64,000 nucleotides of DNA from RYN-230 sp963834515 (GTDB lineage Bacteria; Actinomycetota; Actinomycetes; Streptosporangiales; Streptosporangiaceae). The notes under the pieces were generated by a model. That model saw only the letters and a program-made list of their open reading frames with translations. It made no database searches and was not told where the DNA came from. Below are positions 42,745-60,765 of the stretch, piece after piece. The stretch spans positions 248,001 to 312,000 of the forward strand of contig CAWICB010000002.1 of the NCBI GenBank assembly GCA_963834515.1, read 5' to 3'. The translations under genes were made by a program, and so were the position numbers. Every line of letters begins with the position of its first letter. The first letter of the stretch is position 1.

Positions 42745-43515
42745 ATGGCGAGGGCGGATAAGGTGACCGCGGTCGCCGAGCTCACCGAGCGATTCCAAAG
42801 CTCGGAGGGCGCGGTGTTGACCGAATACCGCGGCCTGACCGTGGCCCAGCTCGCCGAGCTGCGCGGCTCGCTCGGGGACAGCGCCACGTTCACGGTGGTC
42901 AAGAACACGCTGACCAAGCTGGCGGCGGCCGAGGCCGGCGTGGCCGACGAGCTCGGCTCGCTGCTGGTCGGCCCGTCGGCGATCGCGTTCGTCAAGGGCG
43001 ACGTGGTCGAGGCGGCCAAGGGGCTGCGTGACTTCTCCCGGACTAACCCGCTGCTGGTGATCAAGGGTGGGGTGCTCGATGGCAAGGCCATCTCGCCCGC
43101 CGAGATCGAGCGGCTGGCCGAGCTGGAGTCCCGCGAGGTGCTGCTGGCCAAGCTGGCCGGCGGGATGAAGGCCTCGATGGCCAAGGCAGCCGCGGTGTTC
43201 AACGCGCTGCCGGTGCAGATGGCCCAGCTGGCCGAGGCGCTGCGGGCAAAGCAGGAGGCTGAGGGTGGTGCGGCGGGGGCCGCCGCGGCGGCCCCCAGCG
43301 ATGAGCCCAGCCCGGCCGAAGCCGGCACCGACGAGGCCAGCGCGGCTGAGCCCAGCGCGGCTGAGCCCAGCGCGGCTGAGCCCAGCGCGGCTGAGCCCAG
43401 CGCGGCTGAGCCCAGCGCGGCTGAGCCCAGCGCGGCTGAGCCCAGCCCGGCTGAGCCCAGCCCGGCCGAAGCCGGCACCGACGAGGCCAGCGCGGCTGAG
43501 GCCAGCGCCGAGTAG
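42745..43515 (+). CDS. rplJ: 50S ribosomal protein L10 with a repeat-rich C-terminal extension
   Basis: The product has 256 residues, against about 170-180 normally. Residues 1-175 are standard L10 (MARADKVTAVAELTERFQSS, LTEYRGLTVAQLAELR, FTVVKNTLTKLA, ... FNALPVQMAQLAEALRAKQE), including the C-terminal helix that binds L7/L12 dimers. Residues 176-256 are an acidic Ala/Glu/Pro/Ser tail with seven SAAEP units. The tail lies beyond the L12-binding helix, so it may extend near the stalk. GGAAAGGAGG precedes the ATG. Confidence 0.95.
   Translation: MARADKVTAVAELTERFQSSEGAVLTEYRGLTVAQLAELRGSLGDSATFTVVKNTLTKLAAAEAGVADELGSLLVGPSAIAFVKGDVVEAAKGLRDFSRTNPLLVIKGGVLDGKAISPAEIERLAELESREVLLAKLAGGMKASMAKAAAVFNALPVQMAQLAEALRAKQEAEGGAAGAAAAAPSDEPSPAEAGTDEASAAEPSAAEPSAAEPSAAEPSAAEPSAAEPSAAEPSPAEPSPAEAGTDEASAAEASAE
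43309..43503 (+). repeat. 15-bp tandem repeats inside rplJ, bounded by a longer duplication
   Basis: Seven exact copies of a 15-bp unit that encodes SAAEP are bounded on both sides by the same roughly 42-48 bp sequence (encoding SPAEAGTDEASAAE; copies at about 43309-43350 and 43459-43500). This suggests expansion by recombination between flanking copies. Confidence 0.9.
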
Positions 43516-43565
43516 CCGGCGGACCGGACACCACAAGCAGACTGAACGAAAAGGAACCAGCAATC

Positions 43566-43955
43566 ATGGCGAAGCTCAGCACTGACGACCTGCTCGACGC
43601 GTTCAAGGAGATGACCCTCCTCGAGCTGTCCGAGTTCGTGAAGCAGTTCGAGGACACGTTCGACGTCAAGGCGGCCGCGCCGGTCGCGGCAGTAGCCGCG
43701 GCGCCGGCCGGCGCGGGCGGCGAGGCCGCGCAGGAAGAGGAGAAGGACGAGTTCGACGTCATCCTCGAGGGCGCGGGCGAGAAGAAGATCCAGGTCATCA
43801 AGGAGGTCCGCAGCCTGACCAGCCTGGGCCTCAAGGAGGCCAAGGACCTGGTCGACTCGGCCCCCAAGCCGCTCCTGGAGCGGGTCAACAAGGAGACCGC
43901 GGACAAGGCCAAGGCTGCCCTGGAGGGGGCCGGCGCCAGCGTCACGGTCAAGTAA
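43566..43955 (+). CDS. rplL: 50S ribosomal protein L7/L12
   Basis: The product has 129 residues. The N-terminal dimerisation domain (LSTDDLLDAFKEMTLLELSE) is joined by an Ala-rich hinge to the factor-binding C-terminal domain (DVILEGAGEKKIQVIKEVRS, LGLKEAKDLVDSAPKPL). Four to six copies bind L10 and recruit EF-Tu and EF-G. Confidence 0.97.
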   Translation: MAKLSTDDLLDAFKEMTLLELSEFVKQFEDTFDVKAAAPVAAVAAAPAGAGGEAAQEEEKDEFDVILEGAGEKKIQVIKEVRSLTSLGLKEAKDLVDSAPKPLLERVNKETADKAKAALEGAGASVTVK

Positions 43956-44016
43956 GGCCGCTCATCCGGCCGGTACCAGCCCGGCCGCTGTCCTGGGCCG
44001 GGCCCGCACACCGCGT

Positions 44017-44155
44017 GGGCCCGGCCTGGACGTCCCCAGGGCCCGGCCTGGCGTCCCCGGGGGCCCGGCCTGGCGTCCCCGGGGGCCCGGCCTTGGCGTC
44101 CCCGGGGGCCCGGCCTGGGCGTCCCCGGGGGCCCGGCCTGGGGCGTCCCGGGGAG
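44017..44155. repeat. Six-copy 22-24 bp GC-rich tandem repeat between rplL and rpoB
   Basis: The unit is GGCCCGGCCTGGCGTCCCCG with flanking Gs. It varies only by one to three extra Gs and a T. Each unit contains the self-complementary GGGCCC and CCCGGG, so the transcript can form strong structure. No gene is supported in 43956-44529. Confidence 0.85.
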
Positions 44156-44384
44156 CCAGGCTCCAGGGCAGCACACGCCACGTCCCCGGCCGGTTACGGA
44201 ACCGGGGGAATATTTCCGCAGCGGAACTGTTAGACTTACCCAGGAGTACACCCACTCACACGCACGGCCGAATGTGGTGTACGTCACGTCACCCAGATGA
44301 CCTGGACCGCGTGGCGTGGACTTGACGTTTTGCCCCAGACGAGCCATGCTGCGGAGCAACTGTGAACGTCAAATTGAGATACAG

Positions 44385-44414
44385 TTGACGAGCAGTGTAG
44401 CTGTAGGCTACACT
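44385..44414 (+). promoter_or_regulatory. Candidate rpoB promoter with overlapping inverted repeat
   Basis: TTGACG at 44385-44390 and TACACT at 44409-44414 are 18 bases apart. The spacer and -10 region form an inverted repeat AGTGTAG (44394-44400) / CTACACT (44408-44414). The leader to rpoB would be about 105-110 bases. A second TTGACG at 44322-44327 has only a weak -10. Confidence 0.55.
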
Positions 44415-44529
44415 GCCAATTTGCGCTGCACTCTTGCGTCCTCGGCATCCTCGACCCCCCGCGGCGTCCGCCGCAGGGCGTTTCGTGTGCGTGCGGTGAT
44501 AGTCGGCCACAAGCTCGGAAGGACCCCTG

Positions 44530-47997
<3,468 letters not shown>

Positions 47998-48078
47998 GGA
48001 AGCCGGGCGGCCCAGCCTGACCAGGGCCCGGGCCGCCGGCCGGTCTCCTCATCCGAACTACCCCAGGGGATAACACAC

Positions 48079-51951
<3,873 letters not shown>

Positions 51952-51970
51952 GCGGGACCTAGCGGTTCAG

Positions 51971-52013
51971 CGGGCGCCCGGCGGCACTGCCGCCGGGCGC
52001 CCGTCGTTGTTTA
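51971..52013 (+). terminator. Intrinsic terminator after rpoC
   Basis: A 14-bp perfect stem (51971-51984 with 51990-52003) and a five-base loop are followed by TCGTTGTTT. Confidence 0.85.
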
Positions 52014-52090
52014 GCTCCACCCTCGGGGGCAGTGGAGAAGGCGTGGGCAGTGCAGAAGGCACCGTTCACGCACACGGAGGGATCAGCTTC

Positions 52091-52264
52091 ATGGCCACCG
52101 AGGACAAGGCAGCCAACAAGATCACTGAGCTCAAGGGCAAGGCCAAGAAGGAGACCGGCCAGGCCATCGGCAACGAGCAGATGGAAGCCGAAGGTAAGGC
52201 CGACCAGGCCAAGGGCAACCTCAAGCAGGCCGGGGAGAAGGTCAAGGACGCGTTCAAGAAGTAG
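52091..52264 (+). CDS. CsbD-family small stress protein
   Basis: The product has 57 residues: MATEDKAANKITELKGKAKK, GQAIGNEQMEAEGKADQAKG and NLKQAGEKVKDAFKK. This is the CsbD signature, a hydrophilic, Lys/Glu-rich protein often induced by general stress. It is a single gene between rpoC and a terminator. GGAGGGATCAGC precedes the ATG. Confidence 0.88.
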   Translation: MATEDKAANKITELKGKAKKETGQAIGNEQMEAEGKADQAKGNLKQAGEKVKDAFKK

Positions 52265-52278
52265 CCTGACCCAAGGAG

Positions 52279-52311
52279 CCCGGGGTGCCGAAGCCGCCCC
52301 CGGGTTTTCTT
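52279..52311 (+). terminator. Rho-independent terminator after csbD-like gene
   Basis: CCCGGGG (52279-52285) pairs with CCCCGGG (52298-52304), with a 12-base loop, and is followed directly by TTTTCTT. Confidence 0.8.
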
Positions 52312-52367
52312 CTGCCTAACCCCCGTTCTGGCCCTCAGCCCGCCCACGTCCAGCGGTTCGCCGCTTT

Positions 52368-52447
52368 GCGGTGCTTTTTCGCCACGTATTTGGGACTCGC
52401 GCTATGCGGTGCTTTTCGCCATGTATTTGGGAGAGTGCACCGCATAG
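52368..52447. repeat. Two 27-28 bp direct repeats plus an 11-bp inverted repeat
   Basis: The repeat GCGGTGCTTTTCGCCATGTA... (52406-52432) and its near copy at 52368-52395 differ at two positions. CTATGCGGTGC (52402-52412) is the exact complement of GCACCGCATAG (52437-52447). The element contains the stop and last ten codons of the minus-strand gene at 52402. It may be a small repetitive element. Confidence 0.75.
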
Positions 52448-52869
52448 TCCCGGGCGGTAGCGCCCCAAGCGCCGGCCGCCGCCAGGGCCGTCTCCAGGGC
52501 GGCGTCGGCGAGCGCAGTACGCCGCACCCGGCCGTCCGCCGCGCCCAGGGCCAGCATCGAGGCGGCATGCAGCAGGTCCACGACGGCCCCGCCGCCCAGT
52601 GCCACCGGGCTGCCCGGGTCGGTCTGCTCCGCGGCCGCGGTGAGGGCGGCCTGCACCAGATGCCGCACCCCCAGCACCCGGGCCACCCGCCGTGCCCGCG
52701 CGTCGCCCGCCTCCTGCTGAGCAGAGACCGCCCCCGGGGAACTCCCGTCGCCGGTAAGGGCGGCCGGGCCGCCGGCCAGCCGGATGAGCAGCTCCGGCGC
52801 GCACACCAGCCCCAGCCCGTACCCGGCCCGGACCAGGGTGACCAGCCGGCCCACCGTGGCCTTGGTCAC
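52402..52869 (-). CDS. Hypothetical protein coupled to the SDR gene
   Basis: The product has 155 residues from a GTG that overlaps the SDR stop (GTGA). It is Ala/Leu-rich and helical with weak membrane segments (VGRLVTLVRAGYGLGLVCAP, RRVARVLGVRHLVQAALTAA, VDLLHAASMLALG). It is perhaps a small integral membrane protein. The C-terminus (SPKYMAKSTA) is encoded by the repeat element at 52368-52447. I do not recognise the family with confidence. Confidence 0.6.
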   Translation of the reverse strand: MTKATVGRLVTLVRAGYGLGLVCAPELLIRLAGGPAALTGDGSSPGAVSAQQEAGDARARRVARVLGVRHLVQAALTAAAEQTDPGSPVALGGGAVVDLLHAASMLALGAADGRVRRTALADAALETALAAAGAWGATARDYAVHSPKYMAKSTA

Positions 52870-53879
52870 CCGCGGCTGGCCAGGCCCCGGACCAGCAGGC
52901 CGCCGGCCAGTGCGGCGCCGGCCGCGATGCCGCCGGCCAGCGCCGGGTGGTGTGACATCCACAGCTGGGCGCTGCGCTGGTGCGACCGGTCGTCGAAGAT
53001 GCCGTGCGCGCCGTGGTCGCTGCCCGCCGGCCGGTCCACCGGGTCGAACAGGTTGTCCGGCCGGCTGCCGGGCGGCACCTGCTGGCCGGTCTGCTGCGCG
53101 TCGAACCCGGTCCTGGCCAGGTACCGGTCGAGCAGCGCGGGCGCCGCCTTCTGGGCCAGCAGGGTGGCGGCCGTGCTGCCGCCGACCCAGTACTGCTTGC
53201 GCCGCGGGTGGTCGGCCGCGTACAGCACGCCGCGCGCGGCCAGCTCCGGCTGGTAGATCGGCGGCACCGGCTGCGGGTGCCGGGGCAGCCGGGACAGCAC
53301 CCAGGAGAACTGCGGGGTGTTCACTGCGGGCATCTGCACCACGGTCACGTGCACGCTGGACCCCTCGTGCAGCAGCTCGCAGCGCAGCGACTCGGTGAAC
53401 CCGTTGATGGCGTGCTTGGCCCCGCAGTAGGCCGACTGGAGTGGGATGGCCCGCTCGCTGAGCGCCGAGCCGACCTGCACGATGGTCCCGGCGTCCCGCG
53501 GCCGCATCCGGCTCAGCGCCACCATGGTCCCGTTCACGAAGCCCAGGTAACTGACTTCGGTGACGCGCCGGAATTCGTCCGGGGTGATCTCCGCGAACGG
53601 CGCGAACACGGAGGTGAACGCCACATTGATCCACACGTCAATGGGGCCGAACTGCGCCTCTATCTCAGTGGCCGCCTTGTCCACCTGGCCGTGGTCGGCC
53701 ACGTCGGTGGGCACGGCCAGCGCCTGCCCGCCCGCTTCGGTGACGTCCTGGGCGGCACCGTCCAGGCCGGCCTGGCCGCGGGCGATCAGCCCCACGTTGG
53801 CGCCCCGGGCGCCGTACTGCCGCGCGGTGGCCCGGGCGATGCCGGCGCTGGCCCCGGTGATGACAACCGTCTGCGTCAT
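52866..53879 (-). CDS. Short-chain dehydrogenase/reductase (SDR) with C-terminal membrane helix
   Basis: The product has 337 residues. It has the NAD(P)-binding TGASAGIARATARQY, an INVAF variant of the NNAG motif, and the catalytic Ser ... Tyr-x3-Lys (SALSERAIPLQSAYCGAKHA). The extension after about residue 250 ends with a hydrophobic segment HHPALAGGIAAGAALAGGLL, probably a membrane anchor. The substrate is unknown. ATG start, no close upstream gene on this strand. Confidence 0.88.
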   Translation of the reverse strand: MTQTVVITGASAGIARATARQYGARGANVGLIARGQAGLDGAAQDVTEAGGQALAVPTDVADHGQVDKAATEIEAQFGPIDVWINVAFTSVFAPFAEITPDEFRRVTEVSYLGFVNGTMVALSRMRPRDAGTIVQVGSALSERAIPLQSAYCGAKHAINGFTESLRCELLHEGSSVHVTVVQMPAVNTPQFSWVLSRLPRHPQPVPPIYQPELAARGVLYAADHPRRKQYWVGGSTAATLLAQKAAPALLDRYLARTGFDAQQTGQQVPPGSRPDNLFDPVDRPAGSDHGAHGIFDDRSHQRSAQLWMSHHPALAGGIAAGAALAGGLLVRGLASRG

Positions 53880-54043
53880 GAGATGTCCTGTCCCCTCTGG
53901 AATACGTACTAGGCCACCGGTGTTGCACCCCGTGGAAGCAGGGGCTGGCGACCAGTTCCCGCTACCCCGCAGGCGTGGTTTTACCGTTGCTGACCAGAAA
54001 AAGGCACCGGATCCGGCCGTCCCGGCTGTGATCTCCGTTCGCT

Positions 54044-54072
54044 TTGCCTGATGGCAAAAGGTTGGGTACGCT
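54044..54072 (+). promoter_or_regulatory. Candidate promoter of the str operon (rpsL-rpsG-fusA-tuf)
   Basis: TTGCCT at 54044-54049 and TACGCT at 54067-54072 are 17 bases apart. The -35 overlaps the palindrome TTTGCCTGATGGCAAA (54043-54058). About 330 bases of leader precede rpsL, with a small hairpin around GCTCCTGCGGGAGC (about 54219-54232). The interval 53880-54400 shows no gene. Confidence 0.55.
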
Positions 54073-54400
54073 AGAGCATCGTGCCCGTGATAAGCGGGCG
54101 CGCGTGCGCTAGCGGGCTGTAGCGCCAGGACCAGACGGCAGGGGTTACGACCTCCCGCCCGAAGGTACGGCGCGGCGAGCGACCAGGCGTGCGGGCCTTT
54201 ACCTCTCTCGACTTAAGGCTCCTGCGGGAGCTTGTGCCGCGTGGACATCGCGACACGCCCGACCGCGGGGGTCGGAGAGGCGAAGAAAACGGCAGGTCAG
54301 GCGCTGCCAAGCGCCCCGGATAACCCTGTGCCCCTGGGCGCGGGGGACGAGCAACTTAAGACGTCGCGCCAACCGGCGCGCCAGCAAAGACGGAGACGCG

Positions 54401-54775
54401 GTGCCCACGATCCAGCAGCTGGTCCGCAAGGGCCGGCAGGACAAGGTGGCCAAGACCACCACCCCGGCCCTGAAGGGCAGCCCTCAGCGCCGAGGCGTTT
54501 GCACGCGCGTTTACACGACCACGCCGAAGAAGCCCAACTCTGCGCTGCGCAAGGTGGCCAGGGTCAGGCTGACCAGCCAGATTGAGGTCACCGCCTACAT
54601 CCCCGGAGTCGGCCACAACCTGCAGGAGCACTCCATCGTGCTGGTGCGGGGCGGCCGGGTGCGCGACCTGCCGGGCGTGCGCTACAAGATCATCCGCGGT
54701 GCCCTCGACACCCAGGGTGTGCGCAACCGTAAGCAGGCACGCAGCCGCTACGGCGCGAAGAAGGAGAAGAGCTGA
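54401..54775 (+). CDS. rpsL: 30S ribosomal protein S12
   Basis: The product has 124 residues from a GTG start. VPTIQQLVRKGRQDKVAKTT, TPKKPNSALRKVARVRLTSQ and PGVGHNLQEHSIVLVRGGRV are all standard. The streptomycin-related Lys in PKKPNS and in the KIIR region is present. It works in decoding at the A site. Confidence 0.97.
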   Translation: MPTIQQLVRKGRQDKVAKTTTPALKGSPQRRGVCTRVYTTTPKKPNSALRKVARVRLTSQIEVTAYIPGVGHNLQEHSIVLVRGGRVRDLPGVRYKIIRGALDTQGVRNRKQARSRYGAKKEKS

Positions 54776-54776
54776 C

Positions 54777-55247
54777 ATGCCGCGTAAGGGGCCTGCGACC
54801 AAACGGCAGCTCGTCACCGATCCGGTGTACGGGTCGCCGCTGGTCACCGCGCTGGTGAACAAGGTGCTGCGCAGCGGCAAGCGTTCGCTGGCCGAGCGGA
54901 TCGTGTACGGCGCGCTCGAGGGCGCCAAGGACAAGACCGGCAACGACCCGGTGGTCACGCTCAAGCGCGCGCTGGACAACGTGAAGCCCACCCTGGAGGT
55001 CCGCAGCCGCCGGGTCGGCGGTGCCACCTACCAGGTGCCGGTGGAGGTGCGCGCCTCGCGCAGCACCACGCTGGCGCTGCGCTGGCTGGTCGCGTACTCC
55101 CGGCAGCGGCGCGAGAAGACCATGACCGAGCGGCTGATGAACGAGCTGCTCGATGCGAGCAACGGCCTCGGGGCGAGCGTGAAGCGCCGCGAGGACACCC
55201 ACAAGATGGCCGAATCCAACAAGGCGTTCGCGCATTACCGCTGGTAA
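54777..55247 (+). CDS. rpsG: 30S ribosomal protein S7
   Basis: The product has 156 residues, normal for the family: MPRKGPATKRQLVTDPVYGS, LEVRSRRVGGATYQVPVEVR and MNELLDASNGLGASVKRRED. The start is one base after the rpsL stop. It nucleates the 30S head. Confidence 0.97.
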   Translation: MPRKGPATKRQLVTDPVYGSPLVTALVNKVLRSGKRSLAERIVYGALEGAKDKTGNDPVVTLKRALDNVKPTLEVRSRRVGGATYQVPVEVRASRSTTLALRWLVAYSRQRREKTMTERLMNELLDASNGLGASVKRREDTHKMAESNKAFAHYRW

Positions 55248-55297
55248 CGCGCGGCACGCCGCGGCCGACAACTGACGAAGCAGCGAGGAATCAAGAA

Positions 55298-57394
<2,097 letters not shown>

Positions 57395-57489
57395 CCACAG
57401 GTAACACAGACGTAAATCAGAAAAACGGCGCAACGAGGAAGCGCCTTGGCCCCACCGCCGGTGGGGACGATCGCAACGAGGAGAAACCA

Positions 57490-58683
<1,194 letters not shown>

Positions 58684-58690
58684 TAGTGCA

Positions 58691-58722
58691 TCGCCGCCTC
58701 CGGCTCTGGCCGGGGGCGGCGA
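58691..58722 (+). terminator. 14-bp stem-loop between tuf and rpsJ
   Basis: Bases 58691-58704 pair with 58709-58722, including one G-U pair, with the loop TCTG. There is no T-run. It could terminate or partly attenuate the str operon before the S10 operon. Confidence 0.55.
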
Positions 58723-58771
58723 CCACTGCGTAGCAGCAGAACCAGCTCCGACCTAAGGACACGGAAGGCAC

Positions 58772-59081
58772 ATGGCGGGACAAAAGATCCGCATCCGGCT
58801 CAAGGCCTATGACCACGAGGTCATCGACAGCTCGGCGCGGAAGATCGTCAACACGGTGACGCGCACCGGCGCGCGGGTTGCCGGGCCTGTCCCGCTGCCC
58901 ACCGAGAAGAACATCTACTGCGTCATCCGCTCCCCGCACAAGTACAAGGACTCGCGGGAGCACTTCGAGATGCGCACGCACAAGCGCCTGATCGACATCA
59001 TCGACCCCACGCCGAAGACCGTTCAACTCGCTGATGCGGCTGGACCTGCCCGCCGGCGTTAACATCGAGATCAAGCTCTGA
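58772..59081 (+). CDS. rpsJ: 30S ribosomal protein S10, with apparent one-base frameshift
   Basis: The first frame gives MAGQKIRIRLKAYDHEVIDS ... THKRLIDIIDPTPKTV, all normal S10. After codon 83, one extra T in GTTCAAC (59022-59023) shifts the frame and would give an aberrant 96-residue end. Removing one T restores NSLMRLDLPAGVNIEIKL and the stop at 59079-59081, for a 102-residue protein of standard length. S10 is essential for the 30S subunit, so a true mutation is unlikely. Confidence 0.93.
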
Positions 59082-59094
59082 GGGACGCACCGAC

Positions 59095-59763
59095 ATGACC
59101 AAGCACATCAAGGGCGTGCTCGGCACGAAGCTCGGCATGAGCCAGGTCTTCGACGCCGAGGGACGCATGGTTCCCGTAACGGTGGTCCAGGCGGGCCCGT
59201 GCGTGGTGACCGCGGTGCGCACCCCGGACGCGAACGGGTACTCCGCGGTGCAGCTCGGCTACGGCGAGATCGACCCGCGCCGGGTGACCAAGCCGGTGGC
59301 CGGCCACTTCGCCAAGGCAGAGGTGACGCCGCGCCGGTACCTGGTCGAGCTGCGCACCGATGACGCCACCGACTACACGCTCGGCCAGGAGGTCACCGCG
59401 GACACGTTCGGCCCCGGCGACCTGGTCGACGTGACCGGCCGGAGCAAGGGCAAGGGCACCGCGGGCGTGATGAAGCGGCACGGGTTCCGCGGCCTGAGCT
59501 CCTCGCACGGCACCCAGCGCAAGCACCGCTCGCCGGGCTCGATCGGGGGCTGCGCCACCCCGGGCCGGGTGTTCAAGGGGGTGCGGATGGCCGGCCGGAT
59601 GGGCGCGGCCCGCACCACCACCCCGAACCTGTCCGTGCACGCGGTGGACGCCGAGCGCGGGCTGCTGCTGATCCGCGGGGCCGTGCCCGGCCCCAAGGGC
59701 GGGCTGATCCTGGTCCGCAGCGCGATCCGGGCCGCCCAGTCGGCCACGAAGGAGGCCTCGTGA
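59095..59763 (+). CDS. rplC: 50S ribosomal protein L3
   Basis: The product has 222 residues: KGVLGTKLGMSQVFDAEGRM, DVTGRSKGKGTAGVMKRHGF and KGVRMAGRMGAARTTTPNLS. It lies near the peptidyl transferase centre. It overlaps rplD by four bases. Confidence 0.97.
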   Translation: MTKHIKGVLGTKLGMSQVFDAEGRMVPVTVVQAGPCVVTAVRTPDANGYSAVQLGYGEIDPRRVTKPVAGHFAKAEVTPRRYLVELRTDDATDYTLGQEVTADTFGPGDLVDVTGRSKGKGTAGVMKRHGFRGLSSSHGTQRKHRSPGSIGGCATPGRVFKGVRMAGRMGAARTTTPNLSVHAVDAERGLLLIRGAVPGPKGGLILVRSAIRAAQSATKEAS

Positions 59764-60431
59764 GCACCACCGTGAGCGTGGTCTCCCCGTCCGGCCCGGC
59801 CGGCCAGGACGTGGAGCTGCCCGCCGAGATCTTCAGCGCGCCGGTCAACGTGCCGCTGATCCATCAGGTGGTCGTGGCCCAGGAGGCCGCGGCCCGGCAG
59901 GGCACGCACGCTACCAAGACCCGGGGCGCGGTCCGCGGCGGCGGCAGGAAGCCGTACCGGCAGAAGGGCACCGGCCGGGCCCGCCAGGGCAGCATCCGGG
60001 CCCCGCAGTACACCGGCGGCGGCACCGTGCACGGCCCGGTGCCCCGGTCCTACGTGCAGCGGACCCCCAAGAAGATGAAGACCGCCGCGCTCCGCGGTGC
60101 GCTGTCCGACCGGGCCAGCAACGGCCGGGTGGCCGTGGTCAGCAGCTTCGTGGCCGGGGACGCGCCCAGGACCAGCGAGGCGACGGACCTGCTGCGCACG
60201 GCCATCGGGCTGACCGACGATGTGCTCCGGGCCCACGTGCTGGTCGTGGTGCGGGCCGACGACGAGCTGACCTGGAAGAGCCTGCGCAACGTGCCAGCTG
60301 TCCGGCTGCTGTCGGTGGGCCAGCTGAACACGTACGACGTCCTGGTCAGCGAGCACGTGGTGTTCACCCAGGCGGCGCTGGACGAGTTCACCGGCCGGGC
60401 CGCTGCGGCCAGGAAAGAGGATGACCAGTGA
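59760..60431 (+). CDS. rplD: 50S ribosomal protein L4
   Basis: The product has 223 residues from a GTG start. The extended loop TKTRGAVRGGGRKPYRQKGT and GRARQGSIRAPQYTGGGTVH lines the exit tunnel, as in all L4 proteins. It overlaps rplC and rplW. Confidence 0.97.
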   Translation: MSTTVSVVSPSGPAGQDVELPAEIFSAPVNVPLIHQVVVAQEAAARQGTHATKTRGAVRGGGRKPYRQKGTGRARQGSIRAPQYTGGGTVHGPVPRSYVQRTPKKMKTAALRGALSDRASNGRVAVVSSFVAGDAPRTSEATDLLRTAIGLTDDVLRAHVLVVVRADDELTWKSLRNVPAVRLLSVGQLNTYDVLVSEHVVFTQAALDEFTGRAAAARKEDDQ

Positions 60432-60736
60432 GCACCTCCCGGGTCCCCAATCCCCGTGACATCCTGCTGCGGCCGATCATCTCGGAGAAGACGTACCGGC
60501 TCGCGGACGACGGCAAGTACACGTTCCTGGTTCCGCAGCACGCCAACCGGACCGAGGTCCGGCAGGCCGTGGAGGCCGTGTTCGGGGTCAAGGTGACCGG
60601 CGTCAACACGCTCAACCGGCCGGGCAAGCGGCGCCGCACCCGGTACGGCTGGGGCCAGCGGCCGGCCACCAAGCGGGCCATTGTAAGCCTCGCCCAGGGC
60701 GAGCGGATCGACGTCTTCGGCGGACCGGTCGGCTAG
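60428..60736 (+). CDS. rplW: 50S ribosomal protein L23
   Basis: The product has 102 residues from a GTG start: DILLRPIISEKTYRLADDGK, TEVRQAVEAVFGVKVTGVNT and GKRRRTRYGWGQRPATKRAI. It sits at the tunnel exit and binds trigger factor and SRP. Confidence 0.97.
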   Translation: MSTSRVPNPRDILLRPIISEKTYRLADDGKYTFLVPQHANRTEVRQAVEAVFGVKVTGVNTLNRPGKRRRTRYGWGQRPATKRAIVSLAQGERIDVFGGPVG

Positions 60737-60765
60737 CGGCCAGATAGAGGAGCTTGAGCACACAC

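Noticed and set aside
44017..44155. Possible CRISPR or origin iterons between rplL and rpoB
   Set aside because: There are no spacers, unit length varies by G-runs, no cas or dnaA genes are near, and the context is the ribosomal/RNA polymerase operon.
58772..59081. Programmed frameshift in rpsJ
   Set aside because: There is no slippery heptamer or stimulatory structure at GTTCAAC, and S10 is not known to use frameshifting. A one-base error explains the break.
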